Positions 1 to 10,349 of a stretch of DNA of 64,000 nt are shown one piece after another. The translations under genes were made by a program, and so were the position numbers. Under the pieces are notes generated by a model. That model saw nothing but the letters and a program-made list of their open reading frames with translations. It searched no databases and was not told the DNA's origin. The DNA is taken from assembly GCF_002099425.1 (NCBI RefSeq), contig NW_018344037.1, forward strand, positions 8,269,001-8,333,000, given 5' to 3'. The stretch's first letter is position 1. Every line of letters begins with the position of its first letter. The stretch comes from Phascolarctos cinereus (taxonomy: Eukaryota; Chordata; Mammalia; Diprotodontia; Phascolarctidae).

Positions 1-168
1 AGTGAGGAGTTGAGCTTAATGCCAATGTGACAACCATGGGAAACTGGAAAGATAGTGGAGACTTTGACAGAAATAGGAAACCTTGAAAGAAGGAAGCATT
101 TGGATAAAAAAGATGAGTTCAGTTTTGTATATGTTGACTTTGATATATAGACATAGCTAAAGATGTAG
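1..168 (-). mobile_element. L2 LINE fragment
   Basis: The words 'ggaaactggaaagatagtgg' and 'gttcagttttgtatatgttg' match the reverse-strand L2 body that I recall ('...tgagttctgttttggacatgttgag...'). The element runs off the left edge of the window and carries no coding capacity here. Confidence 0.5.
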
Positions 169-394
169 ATGATAAAAATATATACATGCATATTTAAGTA
201 TATATAATAAAATACATGTTATACATATATGCACATTTTATATATAATTGGAATATATATTCATATTTATGTATATGTAATAGAAATAAGTATTCCATTT
301 ATATGTCAGTCATTTGCATAGAGATGACACCTATCAAACACATAGTCCTTGATGAGTTTGTGGAGACAATAAAACAACATCTCATCAGTCACGT

Positions 395-526
395 AGTCTT
401 AAAGAGCTACCTGGGGCATCAAAAGGTTAATAGCTCACAGGCACATAGTTAGTATATGTCCAAGAAAGGACTGAACCCAAGTTTTCTGGATAACAAAATT
501 GACTCTATCCCCTTTTCCACACTGCC
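395..526 (-). repeat. MIR-type SINE fragment
   Basis: The order ggttaatagctcacaggcac, then a 'gtatatgtccaagaaaggactgaaccca'-like segment, is the reverse complement of a MIR tRNA-like head plus start of core. It is diverged and truncated, and the family call is by remembered consensus. Confidence 0.45.
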
Positions 527-1357
527 CATTAGTAGCAAAAGGCAAATACATGAAATTACAAGGTATGATATGGTAACTTCAAAAAATATTTTAGAAGTTT
601 CAGTGAAGCATTAGAGTAGAACTGGCTTACATTAGCTGACAGAAATAGAAGAGATGGTCTATGATCAGTGTAAATAAATCACATAAGCTTGGTCTAGCTA
701 TAATAAAGTAAAAAGAGTAGATCACAAAACATCAAAGGGTTGCCCCATTCTTGGTTTTCCTTTTTTGTATCATCTTTACTTATATATTACTTGAATTGTG
801 AAAATAATTAAGGACTATTTCATAAAATTCTTAAAACCACAAAAACCTACAAGTATTAAAAATCAAAATTCTAGTTCTGTTAAAAATTGTCATTTAGTAT
901 ATATGTATGGGGATGCTGATCAGGGTCAGTTCACTGAGACCCTCAATAAACTCAATGAGTTTTAGTGAGTGGACCTTTGCTTGAACTGACATGGAGGTAG
1001 ACATAGGTTCTAGGAACTTTGCTGAGAGACAAAAGAAATCCCTATAATTGGTTTTCAGTGACTGAGGATACTTTCAAAATGACTGCTAAATGAGAGTCAA
1101 AGAGTACAGGCTCATGTCAAAAGAGCACTTCTCCCCTAGGATTTATAACAGCAAGTTTTATAACATTTTAAGGTCTTTGTTCCCTGAGAACTTTCTCTCC
1201 CTTGGACTTGCAGTCCAGAGCACAGCAGGGTAGGGGGGCATACCTCCTTCTTGCCACTGTCCCCTCTTCCCCATCTCCAGTCTAGGAGTAGTAATATTGA
1301 TTTTCAAAGGAAGCACACAGTGTAAATCTATATTTAGGTAACTGTAGAGTTACAGGG
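527..1357. other. unassigned intergenic sequence
   Basis: About 0.8 kb with no repeat family, exon or RNA gene that I recognise. It is AT-rich with a somewhat more complex part around 900-1300. It may be unique sequence or a very old repeat. Confidence 0.5.
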
Positions 1358-1358
1358 A

Positions 1359-1396
1359 TGTGTGTGTGTGTGTGTGTGTGTGTTGTGTGTGTGTGT
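1359..1396. repeat. (TG)n microsatellite
   Basis: A TG dinucleotide run with one interruption (TGTTGTG). Confidence 0.95.
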
Positions 1397-1801
1397 TTGC
1401 ATACTTGGCTACTTTGTGCCTGCTTCCTTTCTTGAGCACAGGTCAGAAATGAGAGCTCCTATAATGGGTGGGGGGTGGTGAGGAGGGGAACTTTCCATGC
1501 CTAGGATATTGCAATAGCTCAGGCCCTATTGGAGTTTCTGCAGAGGTGCATGACAACAGTAGACATACATCTACATACTGCCTGAAATAAGAGATTCTGA
1601 GAGTGGACATTTTCAGTTTTTGCAGTTTTCTCCGGGTAACCATAAATTCAAATGTGCACATAGAAATTCAATTACTTTAACTATCTTGGCACCATAACAC
1701 CTAGAAAGAGAAGACGTCCTTAATGGAATGTTTTATAAAGAAAGAGGGTTTATAAAGCCAATGGTTTCATTTCTTTGTTTTGTTTTGTGTATGTGAGTGA
1801 G

Positions 1802-1802
<1 letters not shown>

Positions 1803-1832
<30 letters not shown>

Positions 1833-1870
1833 TTGTGTGTATGTGTGTGTTGTGTGTGTGTGTGTATGTG
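1803..1870. repeat. (TG)n microsatellite
   Basis: An imperfect TG run with ATG and TTG interruptions, about 68 bp long. Confidence 0.95.
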
Positions 1871-2248
1871 GAGATGGGGTCTAGGCATCTGGATCTTGCT
1901 AACCCCACTATTACCATGAGTTATTCAGATAGTGTTTATTTTAGATAAAGAGGGATACTCCTTTAGCATATCCCACAATATATTTGAAGGAACTCTAATA
2001 AGCTGAGTATTTTCAGTTTCTGTGGTTGTTCATAGCTCCTGTATGTCCTGTGCACAGTATGGATTTTCTGAGGTTTTGATTTAATAAAAATTACTATATA
2101 CTAGATATTTATATTGTACATTATATTTGGGACCTCTGTTATCTACACACCAAAAAACCTAGCCATGAACTATATCTGAACTCTATGTTAGGGATTTCCT
2201 TTGAATAAAGCTATGGATTGAGGGCAATGGCCAAAGAGAGAAATAAAT

Positions 2249-2332
2249 ACACACACACACACACACACACACATGCACACTCACTCACATACACATATAA
2301 TATATATGTGCGTGTGTGTGTGTGTGTGTGTG
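2249..2332. repeat. (CA)n followed by (TG)n, an inverted microsatellite pair
   Basis: A CA run (2249-2273) is followed after about 35 bp by a TG run (2308-2332). The middle contains CACATATA and TATATGTG, so the whole block can fold on itself. An apparent 65-residue frame starting at 2273 is only a translation of this repeat and its flank. Confidence 0.9.
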
Positions 2333-2505
2333 TATGCATATGTGTTATCATCCCCAGGAATTAAAACCTGCATCTATACAAGAGATTTTGGCTTACCTAG
2401 GCCATGGGTCATGAATGTCACCGTGTTAAACTATAGAACAAATACTTTTTTGAAGAAACTTAGAAGCTAAATATTCTCCTTGAATATATGATTGAACATG
2501 TATTT

Positions 2506-2652
2506 TGGGCAGCTAGGTGGCACAGTGGATAGAGCATCGGCTCTGAAGTCAGGAGGACCTGAGTTCAAATCCAGCCCTAGACAAAATACTTGACACTAGC
2601 TGAGTGACCCTGGGCAAGTCACTGAACCCCAACTGCAAAAAAAAAAAAAAAG
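2506..2652 (+). mobile_element. WSINE1-like tRNA-derived SINE
   Basis: The element begins GGGCAGCTAGGTGGCACAG, has the box-B-like GAGTTCAAATCC and GTGACCCTGGGCAAGTCAC, and ends with a 15-bp A run. Possible eroded target-site duplications share the word gaacat (2495-2500 and just after the A-tail). It is one of five or more copies in the window and needs L1 machinery to move. The name is by remembered marsupial consensus. Confidence 0.85.
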
Positions 2653-2659
2653 AACATTT

Positions 2660-3784
2660 GAAGAGAAATAAAAAAGAAGAATAGAAAGTGGGATTCTAGA
2701 GCCATTCTTTCTTACGATCCAAGACATGGTCAATGTGACTCACTTAACTAACCAGCATGTTGGGAAGATAAACATCTGTGTTGTTATTTTTGTTGTCATT
2801 GTTTGCTTTTTGTTTTCTTTTAACATGACTGCTACTGACTTACTTTGAAAGTGCAAGTTCTTTAACCTCCCTAAGATGGTATAATGAGGTCAAAGGATTC
2901 AGTTCTCAGGAGAAAACAATCTTTTGAAATGCATTGCCGATGCTGTCAACAGTGGGGAAAAGATTTGGATTTTGGCAACTGTAGCATAAAGAATCAGGAC
3001 AGAAACAATCTCAGAGCCTTCATAGTTCTGTCACTCTCAATGAAAGGCTACAGGCAGAAAATGGAATTCAACCATATTGATAGAATCACATCATTTGATA
3101 AGGGCTCCTGTTTTTGAAGTACAGGCAGGCTTTTTTCCCCCAACAGATCTTTGATTTCATGAACATGATCCAAGAGGGCATCATGTTCGGGAGAACCATA
3201 CTTTTGTCTAAGAATGGCTGTCATTGTAAAATGTTGTTATTCAGCATGCTAGATATTTCTTGAAATGGTTCCATTCTGACAAAAGCTTTAAGCATTAGTG
3301 GCATATGGTCAAAAACTAAATTATAAAGGGATAGCATGAAAGCATCAGCAGCAGCACTGGCATTGCTGGCTATATAACAACAGGTTTCCTAGTTCTGTAT
3401 CTTCATTTCCATTTGTTGTAATGATACTGCAATTACTTACAGCCATCTGATCCATTCTTTACACTGATTCAGCATGATTCTTATGTAGGTGGTTATTTAG
3501 AAAAGGTCACATACTGTATTTGGTAAATGTTATACCCATTTATCATTTCTTAATTCAAAAAATTTCCATATTTGTAGTTATTAGTTAATATAGAACTAAT
3601 CATTCTGTCACTTTTTTTTTAGGCCACATGAAACAGCTCAGCCAAAAATTAAAATGAATTAATATGGAGTATGAAGACAGCTTCTTATTTTCTTCTTTAT
3701 ACTGTTTTTTAGAAAAGGAAAGATGAAAGTATATATGATAAAATACTTATGATAGAAACAATAGAGATGATATGAAATGTTAAA
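2660..3784. other. unassigned intergenic sequence
   Basis: About 1.1 kb without a repeat or gene I can name. A 77-codon frame at 2884-3117 shows no recognisable domain, codon bias or splice context, and I do not call it a gene. Confidence 0.5.
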
Positions 3785-3962
3785 AGTTGTTGTTCAGGTG
3801 TTTTCAATCATGTCACACTATTCATGACTCCATTTGGCCTTTTGGTTTGGTTTTGTTTTTGTTTTTGGCAAACACACTGAGTGGTTTGCCATTTCCTTCT
3901 CCAACTAATTTTACAGATGAGGAAACTGGGGTAAACAGGGTTAAGTGACTAACCCAGGGTTT
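3785..3962 (-). mobile_element. MAR1-type SINE, truncated
   Basis: The + strand reads gttgttgttcag, a 'tcatgactccatttgg' region, gtggtttgccatttccttct and gatgaggaaactgggg. This is the reverse complement of the MAR1 core and the ACAACAACAA tail. The tRNA-like head is missing. A T/G-rich low-complexity stretch (3963-4019) follows. Confidence 0.75.
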
Positions 3963-4174
3963 TGTTTGTTTTTTGTTTTTTGTTTTTGTTTTTGTTTTCT
4001 TTTTTGGGGGTGGGGGTCTCATAAATTTTTCTCTGTTTTTGTGATTGAAATGTAATAATGGAATATTAATACATTTCAGTTTAGTTCTGTAATGTGAGGA
4101 ATTTTTTAAAAAATTAAAAGATGGGAAAAAGTTATACTATAGTGAGGGCAAATCCCAGATGTTATAGGAGCAGG

Positions 4175-5340
4175 GAGAAGTGAACTCTTCTCTTCCCCCT
4201 AAAAAGCAAAAACAAGCAAACAAAAACTCTTCCAGACATATCTAGAAAGCTCATCAGACCGAGTCCTGATGAAGTAATCCAAGAAAAAGTCACAGTGCAT
4301 CATTTTACAGCCCAATTTGGTATAGGGAGAAAAACAATGGTCTTTGGACATTAGAGATAGGGTCTGGCCAAAAGATAGGGTGCAAAGAACTCCAGTGAAA
4401 GACTGTGAACTTGAGTAAGATGATGTCTAAGAACCATATAAGCCAATCACAACCTCATGCATGGTTTTGAAACAGCTGACAAGCGGAAACTTTGTTGCCT
4501 ACTACTTAATCCTGGCTCATAAATTCACAGCTAACTGAAAAGAATCCCTCTAACTTGTAGTGGCATTCCAGGAAAAGGAGTGGTCATAAACCCTAAGGGT
4601 TGTACCAAGAAAGAAGCGGTTCCAGAGTGTTTGGATACTACAAGGTCTCAGTTTCAACTTCTAGCCCAAATTGAAATCTTTAGACAAATAGAGCAGCAAT
4701 CCCAGACCAAAAGTAAGACTACAGTTGTCGCTCTGAAACCAACATAGCTTCCCAGCTAGCTGAAAGTTGCAGAGTCTAGCAGCAACCTACTATCGCTCAG
4801 ACTCACATCCCAGTCTGGAATGTGAAGCAGTGAAACCATAGTGACATCAATCAGACTTTGCCTTGTACCAGACCACTTTGGGAGCACTGAAAACTTGCAT
4901 GTCCTCAGCCTGAATTGTCCTTGAGAGCCTGGACTTAGATTGATCCTAGCACTTAATATGCCAAGAAAACAGCAACAGGATCAGATCAAATCTTCCCTTC
5001 AGAAGTGCTTCAGAGCTTGATTAAACATCAAGTCTAAAGTCAGGAATGACTGGAAAAAATGAGCTAACAACAAAAAAGAATCCATACAAAAAAAAAACTA
5101 ACTACTGAAGTCATAAACCTGAAAGAAGAAAATAATTACTACAAAACATCTACTAGCAAAGCCTAAGATAAAAATACAACACTGATAAAAAATTCAATTA
5201 GAATTTCTGAAAGGGATGAAGCAAGAGGTTTTTTAAACAAAAGAGTTTTTATAAATGCAATGAAAACACAAGAAGGAAAAATGCAAAATAAATGAGAGCT
5301 ACAGATGAAAGAATTGGGAGGCAATTGTTGTCTGGTCAGA
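4175..5340 (+). mobile_element. L1 5' end (5' UTR and start of ORF1), truncated
   Basis: The segment has the non-coding but complex texture of a marsupial L1 leader and ends in text that resembles the beginning of ORF1 (aaaaaatgagctaacaacaa, then an aaaacatctactagcaaagc-like stretch). The later parts of ORF1, ORF2 and the tail are absent, and L2 sequence follows directly. The start boundary is approximate. Confidence is moderate because the leader is recognised mainly by resemblance around 5050-5180. Confidence 0.5.
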
Positions 5341-5344
5341 AGGG

Positions 5345-5700
5345 CAGTCAAGTCAATAAGAACTTATTAAGTCCCATTACACACCAGGCACTATGATAAG
5401 TACTATGGATACAGAAGGAAAAAAAAAAGTTTCTGCACTTAAGGTGCTTAAAACCTGTAGGGGGCTGAGGGAATGGGACAACATGAAAACACAATATATA
5501 CAAAATAATTAGAAATTACGTCAGAGGGAAAGTATTCACCAATTAGAGAGACTGAGAAAGCATTCCTGAAGAAGGTATTATTTTAGCTAAAATGTTAAGG
5601 AAGCCCTGGAAGCCAGGAGGGGGAGATGAGAAGAGAAGGAATTCCAAGCATGGAAAAAATCAAGTGAAAATTCACAGTCAGGAGATGGAATGTCTCATGT
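5345..5700 (-). mobile_element. L2 LINE 3' region
   Basis: On the + strand it reads cttattaagtcccattacac, ccaggcactatgataagtac, then ttaaggtgcttaaaac and later aattccaagcatgg and caggagatggaatgtc. This is the reverse complement of an L2 3' end. The same word order recurs near 36.8, 53.7 and 56.2 kb. Confidence 0.6.
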
Positions 5701-5924
5701 GAGGAAAATCAAAGAAGTCAATGTCACTGGTGACTTGCAAAATCTTGGAACATCCACCAAATCTAAATGTCCTTGACTCCATGTGGATAGGCCTTTTTAT
5801 GCTCTTAGGTGACCAGGGATCCATGATAATCCATTGCCCATCCCCATGCCAATCAAATCCTGGCTTTATTGATTTCTAGGGGAAAATTAGCCTAACCTAT
5901 ATTATATAGGACAGGAGGAAACCT

Positions 5925-6015
5925 TGGTAGATCTTGGCCTTGTCACACAGGTAAGATTCGAACACAAGTATTCTAACTCCAAATCTGTGTCCCTTTCCAA
6001 AGTATCTTCTGAACT
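5925..6015 (-). repeat. MIR-like fragment
   Basis: The words ttgtcacacaggtaagattc and gaacacaagtattctaactcc resemble the reverse MIR head (GTCACACAGCTAGTAAG...GAACCCAGG). It is short and diverged. Confidence 0.35.
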
Positions 6016-6244
6016 AGATTAGACAAACCTTTTTTTTTCAATCAGTTTTTCCCATGATTTCTAGAATATTCCCTACTTTCTTGAAAGACTTCTTTTATCT
6101 ATTCCTGTTAGCATCATTTCTCTCTTTCTTTATCTCATTTATATTGACTTTCTTCTTCCTCCATCAATTAGCCCTGTTCCTACCCCACACTTTTTTGTTA
6201 AAGAAACCTACCAGACCTCACCCAATTCAGTCATCCCACCAACT

Positions 6245-6246
<2 letters not shown>

Positions 6247-6288
<42 letters not shown>

Positions 6289-6382
6289 AGAAGAAGAAGA
6301 AGAAGAAGAAGAAGAAGAAGAAAAAGAAGGAGGAGGAGGAGGAGGAGGAGAAGAAGAAGAAGGAGGAGAAGGAGAAGGAGAG
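6247..6382 (+). repeat. 136-nt uninterrupted purine tract: (GA)n-(GAA)n-(GGA)n
   Basis: No pyrimidine occurs between 6247 and 6382. The tract passes from GA repeats to GAA repeats to GGA/GAA mixtures. The matching minus-strand open frames (Leu/Ser-rich) are translations of this repeat. Such tracts can form triplex (H-DNA) structures. Confidence 0.95.
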
Positions 6383-6754
6383 CAGTGAAATGGGGAAAAT
6401 CCATGGATAACATCCACTTTTGGGAGATAGACAGGGAATATGAAACTTTAAGTCAAAGAAGAATCAGACTACACAGAGGAAGAGAATGAGGAAAATGCTT
6501 TGTCAAAGCAGTCAAGACAAGGGAAAGTTTATAATAGTGTGAGGTGGTCAACAGCATCATATTCAAAGGCCCTGAATTGTTTTCCCATTACATAGAAAGA
6601 CACTTTTCAATTTATCTTTTCTTTGTTCTGTCTATCTTTTGCTTAGTTCTATACACAATAGCAAAATACAAAAAGAGTTTGAAAAAAAGAAACGGCATAG
6701 TTTAATTTTTATTCTTCTTACTATCTGGAGGAATAATGTAGTTACTGTATTTTA

Positions 6755-6865
6755 GAACTGGAAGGGGCTTTAGAAAGGAATTTGCTGTTATCGTAAATTA
6801 TTTGCTCTGAGTCATAGGGTTAGTTAGCAGTTAAGCAAATGCTAGAACCAAGTCTTATTTATGTT
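6755..6865 (-). repeat. possible MIR/L2-type fragment
   Basis: The order tagaactggaaggggcttta, cttgctctgagtcatagggtt-like text and ctagaaccaagtctta resembles a reverse MIR-class repeat. It is weak and diverged. Confidence 0.3.
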
Positions 6866-6869
6866 TTCT

Positions 6870-8540
6870 CAATTTTAAATGCTGAAATTTCAAACAGTCC
6901 TATGCCCTGTTTAAATGAATGCTTTTAAGGAAGTTGGGGCTACGTATAGCTACACACTGCAGAGGAATGTGGAGATTTTAGAAAGCATTAAACAAAAAAA
7001 CAAACCGATTGGGAAAGGAAGCTTTCAATAAAAATATACGTACTAGTTTTTGTTATCCTGTAGAAGAAAAGGACTTTGTGCTAATTTTTGTCACTTTCTA
7101 ACTATAAACATAGAATAATGTATGCCATTCCGCAAGCTACTAAGAAAAATCAAATAATATGTACCTCAAATATAATAAAATTATTGTAGGTTACCAAATA
7201 ACACTGAAGTCTGTAAATCTTATTCCCAGCCACATAAGATATGTGTCCATTATTCTACATTCCTCTAGATGCCATATACCAGGCATCATGGAACATGCGA
7301 GATTTAAATGTATCTAATATTTAATTGATTTGGCTTATCATTCCACCAACGTAGACTGCAACTTTTTGAAGAAACACTCATCTTTTGCAACTATTGTCCA
7401 AGAGTTTACACAAATTCATTTACGTAAATAAAGAATCTTTTCAACAACCTGGAGACTTTCTTCTCTTTCTTTTAAAATGTCATGGATATCAGGGCAACAC
7501 CTGCACATCCCTTATCCTTCACTTTAACTTTTTGATCTGCACACCTCTATTAATAGTCATCTATGTCTCTGGTAATTTACTTTTTATGATGAATTTGATA
7601 TCACTATGCATTTACAAAAAAAAATCCTCAAAATTTTGTCAACATGTACTTTCCTTATAATCAATGAAAATATAATAGAAATAAGAATGATATCCACTTC
7701 TCCACACCCTGTAAGCCTATTTTAAAACTTCTATACACCCAAATGCCTGTTTCTCTTTAGAACTAATTTGATTCCTCTTACACGTTGTTTGAACACAGTA
7801 CTTACACTTTGTATTTATTTACATAAAGTAAATGATATGTAGCCAATAGTACTTCCTTTTCTGAAATGAGATTTAAGCTTGCCTTTTACATTTTAATAAA
7901 AGCTATGTGATTCTACCTTTCAAGCTCTGTGATACCTTTGCTCAAAATGTACCAAACCAAAACCCAGTACCTCATATTAACTGATTGGTTCACACAGGTT
8001 TGACTCATTAGCTGTGTTTTGCTGGTGGTTCACATGGTGTTATATTATTTGAAATGTTTTTCTCTGGCTTTCAATGATCTTATCTCAGAACACCATTTAG
8101 CACTTGCAAGAGACATCTTGCTCTTATTCTGTTGTTACTTTTGGCTCAGCCCACCAAAGGAATACTGAAGCAAGTACTATATCATTTAGGATAAGTGAAT
8201 TGGATGCATTTCAGGATCTTGATGATTTTGCTTTTCCATTTAATGCTAAGTGATGAAACAGCTCAAGGTCAGACATGAAATATGTGACAGGTTTAAGGCT
8301 TACACACATAAAAATGTGGGCCTGAACCACACCCTGTAATCTAGTAGATTGCTCAGGAGCCTGATTTGTGTTGACTTGCTTTGTCAGCAACCCAAAATAT
8401 GTTCATGATGTAATATTCTATTATTGTGTCAATCAACACATTGTTGTAAAGCATGCTGCTTAGGTAGCAGAATTCACAGAAAGTTTTCAGTTCTATTTTG
8501 CTAATGGAAAATTTTACCGTGCACAGGGTTTCCATGATGC
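6870..8540. other. unassigned intergenic sequence
   Basis: About 1.7 kb with no named repeat. The part 7900-8530 has balanced composition and low simple-repeat content, so it is a reasonable place to look for conserved non-coding sequence. Frames of 91 and 60 codons inside it show no recognisable protein features. Confidence 0.5.
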
Positions 8541-8544
8541 AACC

Positions 8545-8745
8545 AATATGGTATGGTAAAAAGAGTGTTGAACTAGTATTCAGGAGAGCTGGGTTCCAAT
8601 TTGATTTTGAGCTAATTTGATTACTATCTTTGTGGTTAAGTCATTTAACCTCTTTAGACCTATTTACTTCTCTTGAAAATGAATGTATTGGACTAGATCA
8701 TCTCCAAGATGCCTTCTAACTCTAAATCAATAATCCTAAGAGTAC
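8545..8745 (+). repeat. MIR-like SINE
   Basis: The head (aaaagagtgttgaactagta, then gggttccaatttgattttg), the core (ggttaagtcatttaacctct) and the end (ggactagatcatctccaaga) follow the MIR order. A second, more decayed fragment of the same kind follows at about 8747-8870 (tgatttttagaaagtaattt, taaggtgtcttctagtttca). Confidence 0.55.
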
Positions 8746-8984
8746 TGGCTATGCTATGAATTAGCTCTGTGATTTTTAGAAAGTAATTTAACCTTCCTTC
8801 CTAATCTCTAAAATAAGGAAGTTGGGTAACTTCTAAGGTGTCTTCTAGTTTCAATAATTCCATGATATTGGTTTTCTTCAGCTTTCTAATTAATTATGAG
8901 TACTGTATTAAATCTTCATGTACTAAATAAAGAGACCATTGTAATCAGAGTCAAAAGACTACAATGTATCTGATAGATGGTTAT

Positions 8985-9115
8985 ACTACCTTGGTTTGAA
9001 AACCTCTAGGAAAAGGGAATCCACTGGTTTCTGAGGTAGCCCAATCCCTGTCCTTTGGATAGGCTTGATTGTTAAGAAGATGTTTATCAACTTTTACCTA
9101 TTACACTTTTTTTTG
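8985..9115 (-). mobile_element. CR1/L3-type LINE fragment
   Basis: The + strand words ccactggtttctgaggtagc, ccaatccctgtcctttggat and gattgttaagaagatgttta are the reverse complement of the CR1 C-terminal coding segment, whose direct copies occur at 25.9 kb and 15.2 kb in this window. Confidence 0.55.
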
Positions 9116-10337
9116 ACTTCCATATGACACTGTTGACTCATAGTGAGGTGTCTAAAAAAACATAGTAGGGCTTTAAAAATTGATGTCCATGAAGTGTCTT
9201 AAAGGATACCAGCATGAGGGATAATAATTTTCTTTTAAACTAAACTAGTTTTAGGCTAGCTCAGATAGATTCCTGAGTTCAACTTAATTTACGTGTATGC
9301 AGACCCAGCTGCATTCTTGAACTAAACTCAAACTGGGGAGATGTAGACCTAATTGTAAAATTAATACAGCATAAAATCAGTTATGTGATATAATCAATAC
9401 AGTGTAAATCAAAGCAGAGGTAGTATTAGTTTAGATCCTTTCACAACATTAACCGTTAAAGAGCAAACGATACTGCTTCTGTTAGAGATTAATATCATGA
9501 TATCCAATTACAGTAGGAAAACAACTTTTTCTTTCATTATTAATATATATGTATAAAGAAACAGCTTTCAGATACAATTTGAGCAGTTTGGGGCATAAAA
9601 ATGAACAGTGATATAAATATAAAGATGCAGTCCCTTTAGAATGATATAGAATTAGACTGTGTATGTACGTAAAGATTTTGATATCTTAAAGAACATTACA
9701 AATTTTCTTTATTAAAAATCTAGATGAATGTGAGTAAAAAGAAATGAAAATTTCAGTGGCAACAAAGGATAAGTGTTTGAGGATGAACTCTTTAGATCTG
9801 CAAAGGATCATGGTATGTCAGCTAACTTGTATATATTTGTTGTATTTTTTAAAATGAAAAATCACATAAACATTTGGAGATAAAAATATAATTTTTAAAA
9901 AGTCTCAATCTGATAGGGCAATTTGGGGAATTTTTATTGTTTTAAATGAAAGATCAGTGTATGAGAATCAAGAAGGTCTCAGTTAAATCCCTGCAGAATA
10001 TGAACTTCAGAGAGGAACACAACATAAGAAACTGAGGAGGAGAATTAAGAAATGAAAAGATAAAGTAGGAGGGCAAAAAGTTGCTCTGTCAGAGCTATGA
10101 CAGTTAGAAGTTGTCACCTCATATAAGGCTTTAGCAAAGTAATTTCTGGTTGATGGGAGATAGAATTCATTTCAATGGCTAAGATCTCCAATAACCACTA
10201 GTCTCCTCCATTCCCACCTAGATTTGGTGGAAGGTTTAATTTTTTTACAAATTTATTTTTTGCTCAATTGCCACCTCTAACTTGAGAAGGAAAAGTAGAT
10301 GGCACTACTTGCCTAGGTTTGTTTGCCTGTCTTAAAA
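9116..10337. other. unassigned AT-rich intergenic sequence
   Basis: About 1.2 kb without a recognised gene or repeat. Confidence 0.5.
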
Positions 10338-10349
10338 GTTCACCTTACT

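Noticed and set aside
6208-6417. Leu/Ser-rich minus-strand frames
   Set aside because: They are shadows of the purine tract and not proteins.
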